In this document: piece after piece, positions 1 through 7,417 of the stretch
Layout: each line of letters starts with the position of its first letter
Numbering within the stretch: the stretch's first letter is position 1
Source: Actinomycetota bacterium
GTDB lineage: Bacteria > Actinomycetota > Acidimicrobiia > Acidimicrobiales > Poriferisodalaceae
Assembly: GCA_014238065.1 (NCBI GenBank)
Contig: JABABU010000007.1
Location: 26,966-90,965, forward strand
Length of the DNA stretch: 64,000 nt
Reading direction: 5' to 3'
Program-made: the position numbers and the translations under genes
Notes under the pieces: generated by a model
The model's database searches: none
The model's input: only the letters and a program-made list of their open reading frames with translations
What the model was told of the DNA's origin: nothing

Positions 1-612
1 ATCCAATGAGAACGCTCCGTCTGCTCCTCTGGCGCCGAAGTATCCGGTGCCGATCTGGAAGATGAGTTCGCCACCGTGCCGGTGGTGTTCGGAGATCCCT
101 CCCTCGCCGGTGTTCTGGAGAGAACCGGTGAGCGCGGCACCACGGTTCATGGCCTCGACAGCCGGGCCGGAGAGTGCCCCAAAGCTCATGGCTGATGTGT
201 TGATCAGTGAACTCGGTCGGAACGAGTGCTCGCGTTCACGCCACCCGCCGAGCACCTTTGCACACGGAATGGGGCCTTCGCCTAGTCCTGCTGCCGGAAA
301 CGCTGAGTGTCGAAAGAACAGGTACCCGTCGTCGTCGAAGCTGTTGTCGGTTCCGAATCCGAAATACGAGTTCTCCTTCTTCGACGTGGCGTAAACCCAC
401 CGTCGTTGATCGCGCGAGAACGGTCGCTCCTCGTCATTGCCCGCGACGATGTATTGCCGGAGTTCCGGACCGAATGCTTCGAGAATGAACCTCAGGTGGC
501 CGATGATCGGAAAATTCCGGAGGATGGCGTGCCTGGTCTGAAACACGTCGTGGACCGCGACGACGGCAAGCAACACGACCAGTGCGACCACGATCCACAT
601 CCACACACCCAT
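1..612 (-). CDS. FMN-binding glutamate synthase family protein, partial (3' end outside the window)
   Basis: The reverse strand is open from an ATG at 612 to the left edge (204 codons), so only the N-terminal part is visible. Residues 1-20 form one hydrophobic segment (a valine/leucine-rich stretch after MGVWMW), probably a membrane anchor. After it come a FPIIGHLRF-like motif, a KKENSYFGFGTD motif and then SAMSFGALSGPAVEAMNRG and NTGEGGISEHH. These are hallmarks of the FMN-binding domain of the GltB-like (YerD-type) family. Soluble glutamate synthases bind FMN and a 3Fe-4S cluster, but these single-domain relatives have no firmly known substrate. The gene is divergent from the dioxygenase gene at 645, with only 32 bp between the starts. 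The family call is secure; the function is not. Confidence 0.85.
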   Translation of the reverse strand, partial: MGVWMWIVVALVVLLAVVAVHDVFQTRHAILRNFPIIGHLRFILEAFGPELRQYIVAGNDEERPFSRDQRRWVYATSKKENSYFGFGTDNSFDDDGYLFFRHSAFPAAGLGEGPIPCAKVLGGWREREHSFRPSSLINTSAMSFGALSGPAVEAMNRGAALTGSLQNTGEGGISEHHRHGGELIFQIGTGYFGARGADGAFSLD

Positions 613-644
613 GACGCGGAACCTACTGGATCTAGGCTCGGAGC

Positions 645-1004
645 ATGAGCCTCTACTACGTGCAGAAGTTCCTGTACGAGCTGAACCGCGACGAGACACG
701 TCAGGACGAATACAGCGCCGACCGCCGGGCCACGCTCGAACCGTACGAACTCACCGACGAAGAACGGGAGGCCCTCATCAAGCCAGACATCGGGCTGCTG
801 TTTCATCTCGGCGTCAACGGCCAGATCCTCATGCACTTCGCGGCGCTGCACCAGATCGAGTGGCAGGACTACTTGCAGCGGATGCGAGACGGGATCACAG
901 AACACGGACCGGTCCGTGAGGGCGTGTACGCGATGACCGGTTACGTCGGCGTCGACGCTCACTCCCACAGCCTCGGGCTCCAGAGCAACGTGGAGGGGAT
1001 CTGA
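645..1004 (+). CDS. Extradiol ring-cleavage dioxygenase small subunit, LigA-like
   Basis: A 119-residue all-helical protein of the LigA (protocatechuate 4,5-dioxygenase alpha) family. The LigA core LFHLGVNGQILMHFAALH covers about residues 51-68 and closes over the active site of the beta subunit. The start is ATG 645, with GGAG just upstream (TCGGAGC). Its stop overlaps the LigB start (TGATG at 1002-1006), so the two subunits are translationally coupled and probably form a heterodimer or heterotetramer. In known systems the pair opens protocatechuate or gallate between C4 and C5 with Fe(II) and O2. The substrate here is inferred from pobA at 6048, which makes protocatechuate. Downstream ligC, ligI, ligJ and ligK are not in the window. 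Confidence 0.85.
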   Translation: MSLYYVQKFLYELNRDETRQDEYSADRRATLEPYELTDEEREALIKPDIGLLFHLGVNGQILMHFAALHQIEWQDYLQRMRDGITEHGPVREGVYAMTGYVGVDAHSHSLGLQSNVEGI

Positions 1005-1822
1005 TGCCGCTCGTATTCGCGGGTGTCTGCAGCCACGCGCCAGGAATCACCGGTCGAGCTGACCAAGCCGACCCACAGTTACGTGATGAGTTCTATTCCG
1101 CGTTCGACCAGATGCGGGTCGCACTCGAGGCGAGTCGACCAGATGCCGTCGTCGTCATCGCCGCAGAGCACTTCGCCAACTTCTTCATGAACAACATGCC
1201 CGCATACGCCATCGGCATGGCCGAGTCCTACGACGGACCGATCGAGGACTCGGCTTGGCTCGGCATAGACAAGGTTCGCGTACCGGGGAGCCGCGACATC
1301 TCGGAACGGTTCATCAAAGAGGTCATGCACGGAACCGACGTCGCCTACGCAGAGGAATGGAAGTTCGACCACGGAATCATGGTTCCGCTGCACTTCTTGA
1401 CCCCCCGCTACGACCTGCCGATCATCCCGGCAAACATCAACTGCCAGGGTCCCCCGCTCACGCCGCTGGAGCGTGCATGGACATTCGGCGAATCGATCAG
1501 AGCCGCAGCCGATGTATTGCCCGAACGCATCGCCGTGGTCGGAACCGGTGGCATCTCGCATTGGCCGGCCACACCGGACAGCGGGAAGATCAACGTCGAG
1601 TGGGACAACGATTTCATGGGCCGCTGGTGCCGCAACGACAAAGCGGCCCTCCTCGACTACGACGACCTCTCGGTGTATGCCGAAGCCGGCCAGGGCGGAT
1701 TCGAGATCAGGACCTTTCTCGCGGTGAGCGCAGCCGCAGACGGAGCGCAGGGCACGGTCCACTTCTACGCCCCCATCCCCATCTTCAGCGTCGGCTGCAC
1801 CGTGGCCACCTACGCGGTGTAG
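1004..1822 (+). CDS. Extradiol dioxygenase catalytic subunit, LigB-like (protocatechuate 4,5-dioxygenase beta)
   Basis: A 272-residue LigB-family class III extradiol dioxygenase. Expected Fe(II) ligands are present: His11 (CSHAPGI), His56 (VIAAEHFANFF) and Glu234 (GGFEIRTF). The catalytic-base position is His186 (GTGGISHWP). The family cleaves catecholic rings meta to the hydroxyls. Together with the upstream LigA-like subunit it most likely acts on protocatechuate or a related hydroxylated benzoate. Meta-cleavage of protocatechuate is less usual in Actinobacteria than the ortho (PcaGH) route. Gallate, or a halogenated analogue, are alternatives. The start is fixed by the TGATG overlap with the LigA-like gene. 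Confidence 0.88.
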   Translation: MPLVFAGVCSHAPGITGRADQADPQLRDEFYSAFDQMRVALEASRPDAVVVIAAEHFANFFMNNMPAYAIGMAESYDGPIEDSAWLGIDKVRVPGSRDISERFIKEVMHGTDVAYAEEWKFDHGIMVPLHFLTPRYDLPIIPANINCQGPPLTPLERAWTFGESIRAAADVLPERIAVVGTGGISHWPATPDSGKINVEWDNDFMGRWCRNDKAALLDYDDLSVYAEAGQGGFEIRTFLAVSAAADGAQGTVHFYAPIPIFSVGCTVATYAV

Positions 1823-1847
1823 CCGCAGGCGAAGTTCTTGTTGAACG

Positions 1848-1869
1848 GCGTTCGTGGCCAGATGAACGC
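1848..1869. terminator. Inverted repeat between convergent genes, possible bidirectional terminator
   Basis: GCGTTC at 1848-1853 pairs perfectly with GAACGC at 1864-1869 around a 10-nt loop. It lies between the stop of the LigB-like gene (1822) and the stop of the carotenoid oxygenase gene (1917) on the other strand. There is no T-tract, so the terminator role is tentative. Confidence 0.35.
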
Positions 1870-1916
1870 TGGCCAGCCAGGACGGAGCGAACCGTGCCAC
1901 AAAGGTCGCACCCTTC

Positions 1917-3383
1917 TTACAGGCCTCCCAAAGGGGCCCAGGTGCTGTGGGTGCCGCTGCAGATCCGTTCGGGGAGGCGAATCTTGGCGACAGGACCTGT
2001 CGTTGGGTCAGCTGCGTCGAACACCTCGCAGTGTGAGAGGTCGTTGACCAGGTCGCTGCTGAACGTCACCAGATAGCCGTCGTCTTCGGCTGTCGATCCG
2101 TCGCGGGGTGCCATCACGGTCTCGCTGATGAACACTCCATCGGACATGTCGTAAACGGCTTCGGTGCCCTCGTCGAGATCGTGTTTGATGAGCGCGTCGA
2201 ACGCGAACAAGCCTGGCGTGCACCGGGCGTTGTACGAATAGCGATGCCGCTTTCCGCCGTGACGGCCATTGATCATCGGGAACTCGCAACACGTGTCGCT
2301 CATCTGCTGCTCACGGCATTCGCCTGTCTTGACATTGAAGCGCCAGCGATGAGCCCTGGCTTCGAGCACGTTCATGTCGAGCGTCTCGAAGCCTTTGTGC
2401 TGCGAGTCGGTTCGAGGCACGCCTCGCGCCGTCGGGTTATGTTGGAAAAAGCCGTCGAGCACGACCTCGTCACCATCTTCGTACGCGTTTGTCCAGTGCA
2501 GAACGAAGGTCGGGTCGGCCTCGAACCAGAGGATCTCGTCACTCGTGCCGTGGCGCGGAATGAGCGCGAAACGGCTCGGCATGTCCCGACGGAACTTGTT
2601 CGAGTAGTACCCGGCCTCAAGCGCTTCGGCGTCCCAGAACAGCGGCAGGTCGTTCAGGATCGACCAGTTTTCGGTGAACGCCATGTCGTGTGGCAACCGT
2701 GGACCGGGCAGTGGAATGTCGACGTAGGTGACGAGTTCCCCTTCGGGGCTGACGACGCCGTAGTGCATGTAGGGCGCATCAGTGCCGTAGTTGAAGAACA
2801 GCAGTTCACCGGTGTGTTCGTCGAGCTTCGGGTGAGCCGAAACCCCCTCGGCAGGGAAGGCGCCGTTCCAGTCAGTCGTGCCGAGATCGGCAAGGGTCCG
2901 TGGGTCAAGTCGATACAGCTCGCCACATTGGTAGAAGCTGGCGAGAGCGACCCCGCCGTGAACGATGACGTCAGTGCTCGCGTTGTCCTTCATCATCGTC
3001 CGAGCACCCCAGCCATGGTCCGCCAGCGCGTTTGACGGGTGTTCGGTGATGCCGGCCCACAAACTCTGTTTGGCCTCCTGCTCGGCCAGGAACGCCTCGG
3101 TCCGCACGAACCGGTTCGCGTATCTGGCTTCGCCGTTGCCGAACGAGATGGCGTGCAGCATCGCGTCTCCATCAAAGGGGTGATAGCGCTTGATGGGTTC
3201 GAACAGGGCGTTCTCGGTGTTACGGAGGTAGACCCCTGACAGGTCCTCGGGAATCTCGCCCTCGACCTCCATGTCCCAGGCGTCATATTCGTTGACTTGG
3301 GGGCGCCACACGCCAGAGCGATACGGGTGATCGTCGTCCGGTGGTAGAGCGCTGTCGGCGGTTCCTCGCAACTGGACCTGCAT
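1917..3383 (-). CDS. Carotenoid oxygenase family protein (carotenoid- or stilbene-cleaving dioxygenase)
   Basis: A 488-residue RPE65/carotenoid cleavage dioxygenase family enzyme. The four histidines expected to hold the catalytic Fe(II) can be placed at His184 (VSAHPKLDE), His232 (LPHDMAFTE), His296 (FVLHWTNAY) and His479 (SGTHSTWAP). The N-terminal [14 protein letters not shown] motif, the usual start of the seven-bladed propeller, is at residues 42-55. These enzymes split C=C bonds of apocarotenoids or of stilbenoids such as lignostilbene, the latter giving aromatic aldehydes. A neighbourhood with PobA and LigAB makes a lignostilbene- or resveratrol-type role attractive but unproven. It is convergent with the LigB-like gene. 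Confidence 0.87.
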   Translation of the reverse strand: MQVQLRGTADSALPPDDDHPYRSGVWRPQVNEYDAWDMEVEGEIPEDLSGVYLRNTENALFEPIKRYHPFDGDAMLHAISFGNGEARYANRFVRTEAFLAEQEAKQSLWAGITEHPSNALADHGWGARTMMKDNASTDVIVHGGVALASFYQCGELYRLDPRTLADLGTTDWNGAFPAEGVSAHPKLDEHTGELLFFNYGTDAPYMHYGVVSPEGELVTYVDIPLPGPRLPHDMAFTENWSILNDLPLFWDAEALEAGYYSNKFRRDMPSRFALIPRHGTSDEILWFEADPTFVLHWTNAYEDGDEVVLDGFFQHNPTARGVPRTDSQHKGFETLDMNVLEARAHRWRFNVKTGECREQQMSDTCCEFPMINGRHGGKRHRYSYNARCTPGLFAFDALIKHDLDEGTEAVYDMSDGVFISETVMAPRDGSTAEDDGYLVTFSSDLVNDLSHCEVFDAADPTTGPVAKIRLPERICSGTHSTWAPLGGL

Positions 3384-3506
3384 GAGTCGTCCCCGTTCAT
3401 TCCTCGCTACGCCCTAGTGTGGCTGATCGACCATGAGATGGCGAAGCCGGTTGGTCCCAAGTGCACTAAATCTGCTCGACTGAGACCATCACCGAAGGAG
3501 CCGAAG

Positions 3507-4391
3507 ATGAGCGAAACGCTGGACAGCACCCCACTAACGAAGCAGTACCTCACCGTCAACGGCAAGCAGATGGCGTACAACGAGCAGGGTGAGGGTGACG
3601 CTGTGGTCTTCCTGCATGGGAACCCGACGTCGTCCTATTTGTGGCGCAACATCATCCCGCACGTCTCAGGCAAGGCACGTTGCATCGCGCCCGATCTCAT
3701 CGGCCAGGGCGACTCGGACAAGCTCGATGACACCGGACCCGATTCGTACCGATTCGTCGAGCACCGCGAGTACCTCGATGGTCTGCTCGACCAGCTCGAT
3801 CTCGGTGACCACGTCACGTTCGTCATTCACGATTGGGGCTCTGCGCTCGGCTTCGACTGGGCCAACCGGCATCGTGACCGGATCGCCGGCATCGCCTTCA
3901 TGGAGGCGCTCGTCCGCCCTGTGACCTGGGACGAGTGGCCCGAAGCTGCGACGCCGATCTTCCAAGGCTTCCGCTCCGAAGCCGGCGAGCAGATGGTGAT
4001 GGAGAAGAATTTGTTCGTCGAAGCCGTGCTCCCAGGTTCGATCATCCGCGACCTCAGTGACGAGGAGATGAACGAATACCGCCGCCCCTTCGTCGAGCCG
4101 GAGCACCGCCGCCCGACGTTGACGTGGCCGCGTCAGATTCCACTCGGAGGCGAGCCGGCCGATGTCGTTGCCATCGCCCAGCACTACTCGGAGTGGCTTT
4201 CGGAGTCCGACATCCCGAAGCTCTTCGTGAACGCAGAGCCAGGCGCCATCCTGACAGGACCGGTCCGCGACTGGGTACGCAGCTCGTGGCCCAACCTCAC
4301 CGAGGTCACCGTCGCGGGAAACCACTTCCTGCAGGAAGACAGCCCTCACGAGATCGGCCAAGCCGTGGCCGCCTGGCTTCCCTCCCGCTGA
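3507..4391 (+). CDS. Haloalkane dehalogenase (HLD-II type alpha/beta hydrolase)
   Basis: The start chosen is ATG 3507, because AAGGAG at 3494-3499 lies at good spacing and the product (294 aa) matches DhaA/LinB length. Catalytic residues are visible: nucleophile Asp109 ([13 protein letters not shown]), acid Glu133 (FMEALVRP) and base His273 ([11 protein letters not shown]). The halide-stabilising pair is Asn38 ([12 protein letters not shown]) and Trp110 next to the nucleophile. Asp-Glu-His with Asn+Trp is the HLD-II signature; Glu after the first sheet region separates it from epoxide hydrolases and HLD-I. The family hydrolyses carbon-halogen bonds of haloalkanes to alcohols and halide in the cytoplasm. 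It stands alone, convergent with the flavoprotein gene. Its presence next to a reductive dehalogenase strengthens the organohalide theme. Confidence 0.9.
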   Translation: MSETLDSTPLTKQYLTVNGKQMAYNEQGEGDAVVFLHGNPTSSYLWRNIIPHVSGKARCIAPDLIGQGDSDKLDDTGPDSYRFVEHREYLDGLLDQLDLGDHVTFVIHDWGSALGFDWANRHRDRIAGIAFMEALVRPVTWDEWPEAATPIFQGFRSEAGEQMVMEKNLFVEAVLPGSIIRDLSDEEMNEYRRPFVEPEHRRPTLTWPRQIPLGGEPADVVAIAQHYSEWLSESDIPKLFVNAEPGAILTGPVRDWVRSSWPNLTEVTVAGNHFLQEDSPHEIGQAVAAWLPSR

Positions 4392-4462
4392 TCCAGGGTC
4401 ACGGCTCGTCCCTGTCCCACCTCTCAACTGCTCGGACTGGCTGACATTCCTACGTCAAACGA

Positions 4463-5971
4463 TTACGGGAATCCGTTCCTCGGAAGTCCGGCCCCGCGCG
4501 CTGCTCCTTCGCCCGCCCTTCGACCGAACACCGCTCCCGACGTGAGGCCACTCCCTCCCGGGTAACCGCCGAGGAAGACGCCGCCGACAAGCTCGCCGCA
4601 GGCGAACAGACCGCCGATCGCCGTTCCGTCACCGCGGAGCACCTCGCCTTCTCCACCGACATGGAGACCGCCATAGGTGAACGTGATGCCGCCCGTCACC
4701 GGGAAGGCGCGAAACGGCGGCATGTCGATCGTCTGGGCCCAGTTGCTCTTTGGCGGAGTGACACTTCGGGCCGCCTTGCCGTCTTTGATCGAAGGATCGA
4801 AACTCACGTCCCGATCGACGGCGCGGTTGAACTCGCGAACAGTGTGGAGGGCGCGATCCTGGTCGACACCGTCCAACCTGACGACCAGTTCCTCCAGGCT
4901 GTCGGCCTCGATGAAGCTCGCGTCGTGGAATCGGTACTCCTCATACAGGTATGGCTCGATCTTCGAGTCGAACACCTGCCACGCGAAACCTCCCGGCTGT
5001 TCCAGCACCGCAGCACCAAACTGGGCGTAGGTGTAGTTCCTGAAGTCGCGGCCCTCATCGACGAACCGGTCACCGTCGGCGTTCAGCATCACACCAAGGA
5101 AGTAGCAGATCTTTCGATAGTTCTTTCGCTCGACATGGGGCAGGTCGAGGTTGCCGAAGTCAGCCATGTGCAGGTCCATGGGCGTTGCGTGGCACGCGTC
5201 ATAGCGGCCATGAGCAGCCGCCCCTGCGTCGCGAGCGAGCCGGAGCCCTGTGCCGGTGTTGTGCGGCGTCCCTCTGACCTTCGCCTCTTTCCAGTGCTCG
5301 CCGAGGTGCGCGACGCGCTGATCAGGATCGGCCTCGAACCCACCACAGGCGAGCACAACGGCTGAGCTGCTGAGGGCATGCGATCCGGCTGCGTCGGAGA
5401 CTTGAACGCCAACGACCGACCCGCCATCGATCACGAGGCCGGTCACCTCAGTCTCGAGCAATATCGATCCGCCGGCGGCAACAACCGCTGACATCTCGGA
5501 GTCGACGAGGCCGGAGCCTTCCCCGTCGGCGGCAAGTGCCAGTCCGCCCCAGAACACGTGTCGGCCATCGACGATGTAGGCCTGACGGTCCCAGATGGGC
5601 TCGAACGTGACGTCGTGTGCCGCGAGCCAGCGCACCGTGTCGAATGACTCGTCAACGAGGACTCGCTGCTCGGCGGTGGCAGGTGCACCTTCGTTGAAAC
5701 TCACGAGATCGGCAAGGAACATCGTCTCGTCGTACGAGCCGAACTCGGCGTCGACCAGTCTCGGATCATCGGGATCAGTGAGCAACCCAACGAGGTCATC
5801 GCGGCCCGAATAGGCGAATCGCATGGCGCCGGCTGTGTACCTGCTATTGCCACCAGCGAGCGCAGCGTCGGCCTTGTCGACGAGCAAAACCGATGCCCCA
5901 GAGTCGAGAGCAGCGAGCGCGGCGCACAACGCAGCGTTACCGCTGCCGACGACGATGACATCAGCGTCCAT
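4463..5971 (-). CDS. FAD-dependent tricarballylate-dehydrogenase-like flavoprotein (TcuA family)
   Basis: ATG 5971 begins the dinucleotide-binding fold directly (MDADVIVVGSGNAALCAALA), giving 502 residues. That fits the fumarate reductase/succinate dehydrogenase flavoprotein family and its TcuA branch, where GNAALCAA is typical. The C-terminal GGITFTYGGLHVGGEGEVL and FACGELVGGVFLGGYPGGSGL segments are the usual FAD-closing motifs. The family desaturates or oxidises organic acids, as TcuA converts tricarballylate to cis-aconitate, or acts on steroid-like substrates. No TcuB-type electron-transfer partner is nearby, so the substrate is open. It is divergent from pobA, and a perfect palindrome lies in the shared intergenic region, suggesting co-regulation. 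Confidence 0.78.
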   Translation of the reverse strand: MDADVIVVGSGNAALCAALAALDSGASVLLVDKADAALAGGNSRYTAGAMRFAYSGRDDLVGLLTDPDDPRLVDAEFGSYDETMFLADLVSFNEGAPATAEQRVLVDESFDTVRWLAAHDVTFEPIWDRQAYIVDGRHVFWGGLALAADGEGSGLVDSEMSAVVAAGGSILLETEVTGLVIDGGSVVGVQVSDAAGSHALSSSAVVLACGGFEADPDQRVAHLGEHWKEAKVRGTPHNTGTGLRLARDAGAAAHGRYDACHATPMDLHMADFGNLDLPHVERKNYRKICYFLGVMLNADGDRFVDEGRDFRNYTYAQFGAAVLEQPGGFAWQVFDSKIEPYLYEEYRFHDASFIEADSLEELVVRLDGVDQDRALHTVREFNRAVDRDVSFDPSIKDGKAARSVTPPKSNWAQTIDMPPFRAFPVTGGITFTYGGLHVGGEGEVLRGDGTAIGGLFACGELVGGVFLGGYPGGSGLTSGAVFGRRAGEGAARGAGLPRNGFP

Positions 5972-6001
5972 CTCGACGAGAATATGCCGTCGGGTCTTCA
6001 C

Positions 6002-6011
6002 ACAATATTGT
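6002..6011. promoter_or_regulatory. Perfect palindrome ACAATATTGT in the divergent flavoprotein/pobA intergenic region
   Basis: The 76-bp gap between the divergent starts at 5971 (minus) and 6048 (plus) holds ACAATATTGT at 6002-6011, followed by the partial copies ACAATGT and ACAAT. An AT-rich dyad with extra half-sites in an otherwise GC-rich gap is typical of a repressor or activator operator. No regulator gene is adjacent, so the cognate protein is unknown. Confidence 0.4.
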
Positions 6012-6047
6012 CCACAATGTCCACGACAATCGACCAGCGAGATCCAG

Positions 6048-7217
6048 ATGCATACACAGGTCGCCATCATCGGAGCAGGGCCGGCGGGGATGCTGCTGTC
6101 GCACCTACTCAACCGAGCTGGGGTCGAGCACGTCGTGATCGAGCGGGTGAGTCGCGAATACGTTCTCTCTCGAATCAGAGCAGGCGTACTCGAATGGGGA
6201 ACAGTCGAGACGCTTCGCGAGTGCGGCCTCGGCGATCGAATGGATCGCGAAGGCCACGTGCACGAGACGATCAACATCGCGTGGCGCGGCGAAGAAGTGC
6301 TCACCGTCGACACCGGCGAAATGGTCGGCAAGCTGATGATGGGCTACGGCCAGACGAACATCCAGGAAGACCTCTACAACGCGGCCGACACCGCCGGCAC
6401 CACGATCTTCTTCGAATCCAGCGACGTCGAACTCCACGACATCGCCACCGAGTCCCCGTCGGTCACCTTCATCTGCAACGGGGTCGGTGAGCGAATCGAC
6501 TGCGACTTCATCGCGGGTTGCGACGGTTTCCATGGCGTCAGTCGTGTTTCGATCCCGGCATCGGTCACCACCGAGTACGAGAAGGAGTATCCATTCGGTT
6601 GGCTCGGAATCCTGTCTGAGACACCGCCACTGCCGCACCTTCTGTACGCCAACTCGAGCAGAGGGTTCGCGTTGTGTTCGATGCGTAATCAGATGCTCAG
6701 CCGGTACTACGTGCAGTGCCCGTTGACCGACAGCGTCGACGAGTGGAGCGATGACCGCTTCTGGGCCGAGCTGTTCGACCGCCTTCCGCACGACATGGCA
6801 ACCCAGATCCAGACCGGTCCTTCGATCGAGAAATCGATCGCCCCGCTGAGGAGCTACGTCGCAGAACCGATGAGTTACGGCCGCTTGTATCTCGCCGGCG
6901 ACGCGGCGCACATCGTTCCTCCGACAGGGGCGAAGGGACTCAACCTCGCCGTTTCCGACGTTCGCTACCTGTCTAGAGCAATCGTCGATCACTACGCCGG
7001 CGAGGACGACTACCTTGAGTCGTACAGCGCTATGGCGCTCCGCAGAGTATGGGGTGCGGTTCGTTTCTCGTGGTGGCTCACGAGTCTGTTACATCGATTC
7101 CCCGACCAGACTGCGTTCGACCAGCGAGCCCAGGAACAGGAACTCGGGTACCTTTCGACGTCGCGTGCTGCCCAAACCGCTCTCTCCGAGCAGTATGTCG
7201 GCCTCCCCTACGAGTAG
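6048..7217 (+). CDS. pobA: 4-hydroxybenzoate 3-monooxygenase
   Basis: A flavoprotein of 389 residues from ATG 6048, the PobA length. The FAD-binding GAGPAG is at residues 9-14. The PobA-type RIRAGVLE motif is at residues 42-49; its arginines contact FAD in Pseudomonas PobA. The second FAD motif, GDAAHIVPPTGAKGLNLA, starts near residue 285. The enzyme uses NAD(P)H and O2 to hydroxylate 4-hydroxybenzoate to protocatechuate. That product is the natural substrate of the LigAB-type dioxygenase at 645-1822. The reductive dehalogenase downstream (opposite strand) could supply 4-hydroxybenzoate from halogenated precursors. The more upstream in-frame ATG at 5823 is rejected because it lies inside the divergent flavoprotein gene. 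Confidence 0.93.
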   Translation: MHTQVAIIGAGPAGMLLSHLLNRAGVEHVVIERVSREYVLSRIRAGVLEWGTVETLRECGLGDRMDREGHVHETINIAWRGEEVLTVDTGEMVGKLMMGYGQTNIQEDLYNAADTAGTTIFFESSDVELHDIATESPSVTFICNGVGERIDCDFIAGCDGFHGVSRVSIPASVTTEYEKEYPFGWLGILSETPPLPHLLYANSSRGFALCSMRNQMLSRYYVQCPLTDSVDEWSDDRFWAELFDRLPHDMATQIQTGPSIEKSIAPLRSYVAEPMSYGRLYLAGDAAHIVPPTGAKGLNLAVSDVRYLSRAIVDHYAGEDDYLESYSAMALRRVWGAVRFSWWLTSLLHRFPDQTAFDQRAQEQELGYLSTSRAAQTALSEQYVGLPYE

Positions 7218-7417
7218 TCGGGAGCATTCAGGTACGGGAAGCGGCAAATTTCGAGAACGCGACCATCTTCAAGATGTCGCGGCACGTCAGACCGATGATG
7301 GGACTCGTCGAACAGCACGAGGGCTTTGGTGTCGGAGTCAACCAACTGTTGACATCGTTGCCCTCGAGATCCTCACCGGGCGATCTCGGGGAACTGGGTT
7401 CGATTGTCGAGCATCAT
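7208..7417 (-). pseudogene. TGA-interrupted open frame coupled to the reductive dehalogenase gene
   Basis: An ATG at 7417 overlaps the stop of the reductive dehalogenase gene (ATGA). It opens a frame of 14 codons (MMLDNRTQFPEIAR), then TGA at 7375-7373, and then stays open in the same frame to a TAG at 7208 inside the 3' end of pobA. The continuation (for example ALVLFDESHHRSDVPRH) looks protein-like but I do not recognise it. Twenty bases after the TGA a 6-bp hairpin with loop AGTTG occurs (7337-7353). It is probably a decayed gene. A selenocysteine codon is a remote alternative. The rest of 7218-7413 shows no other feature. Confidence 0.3.
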
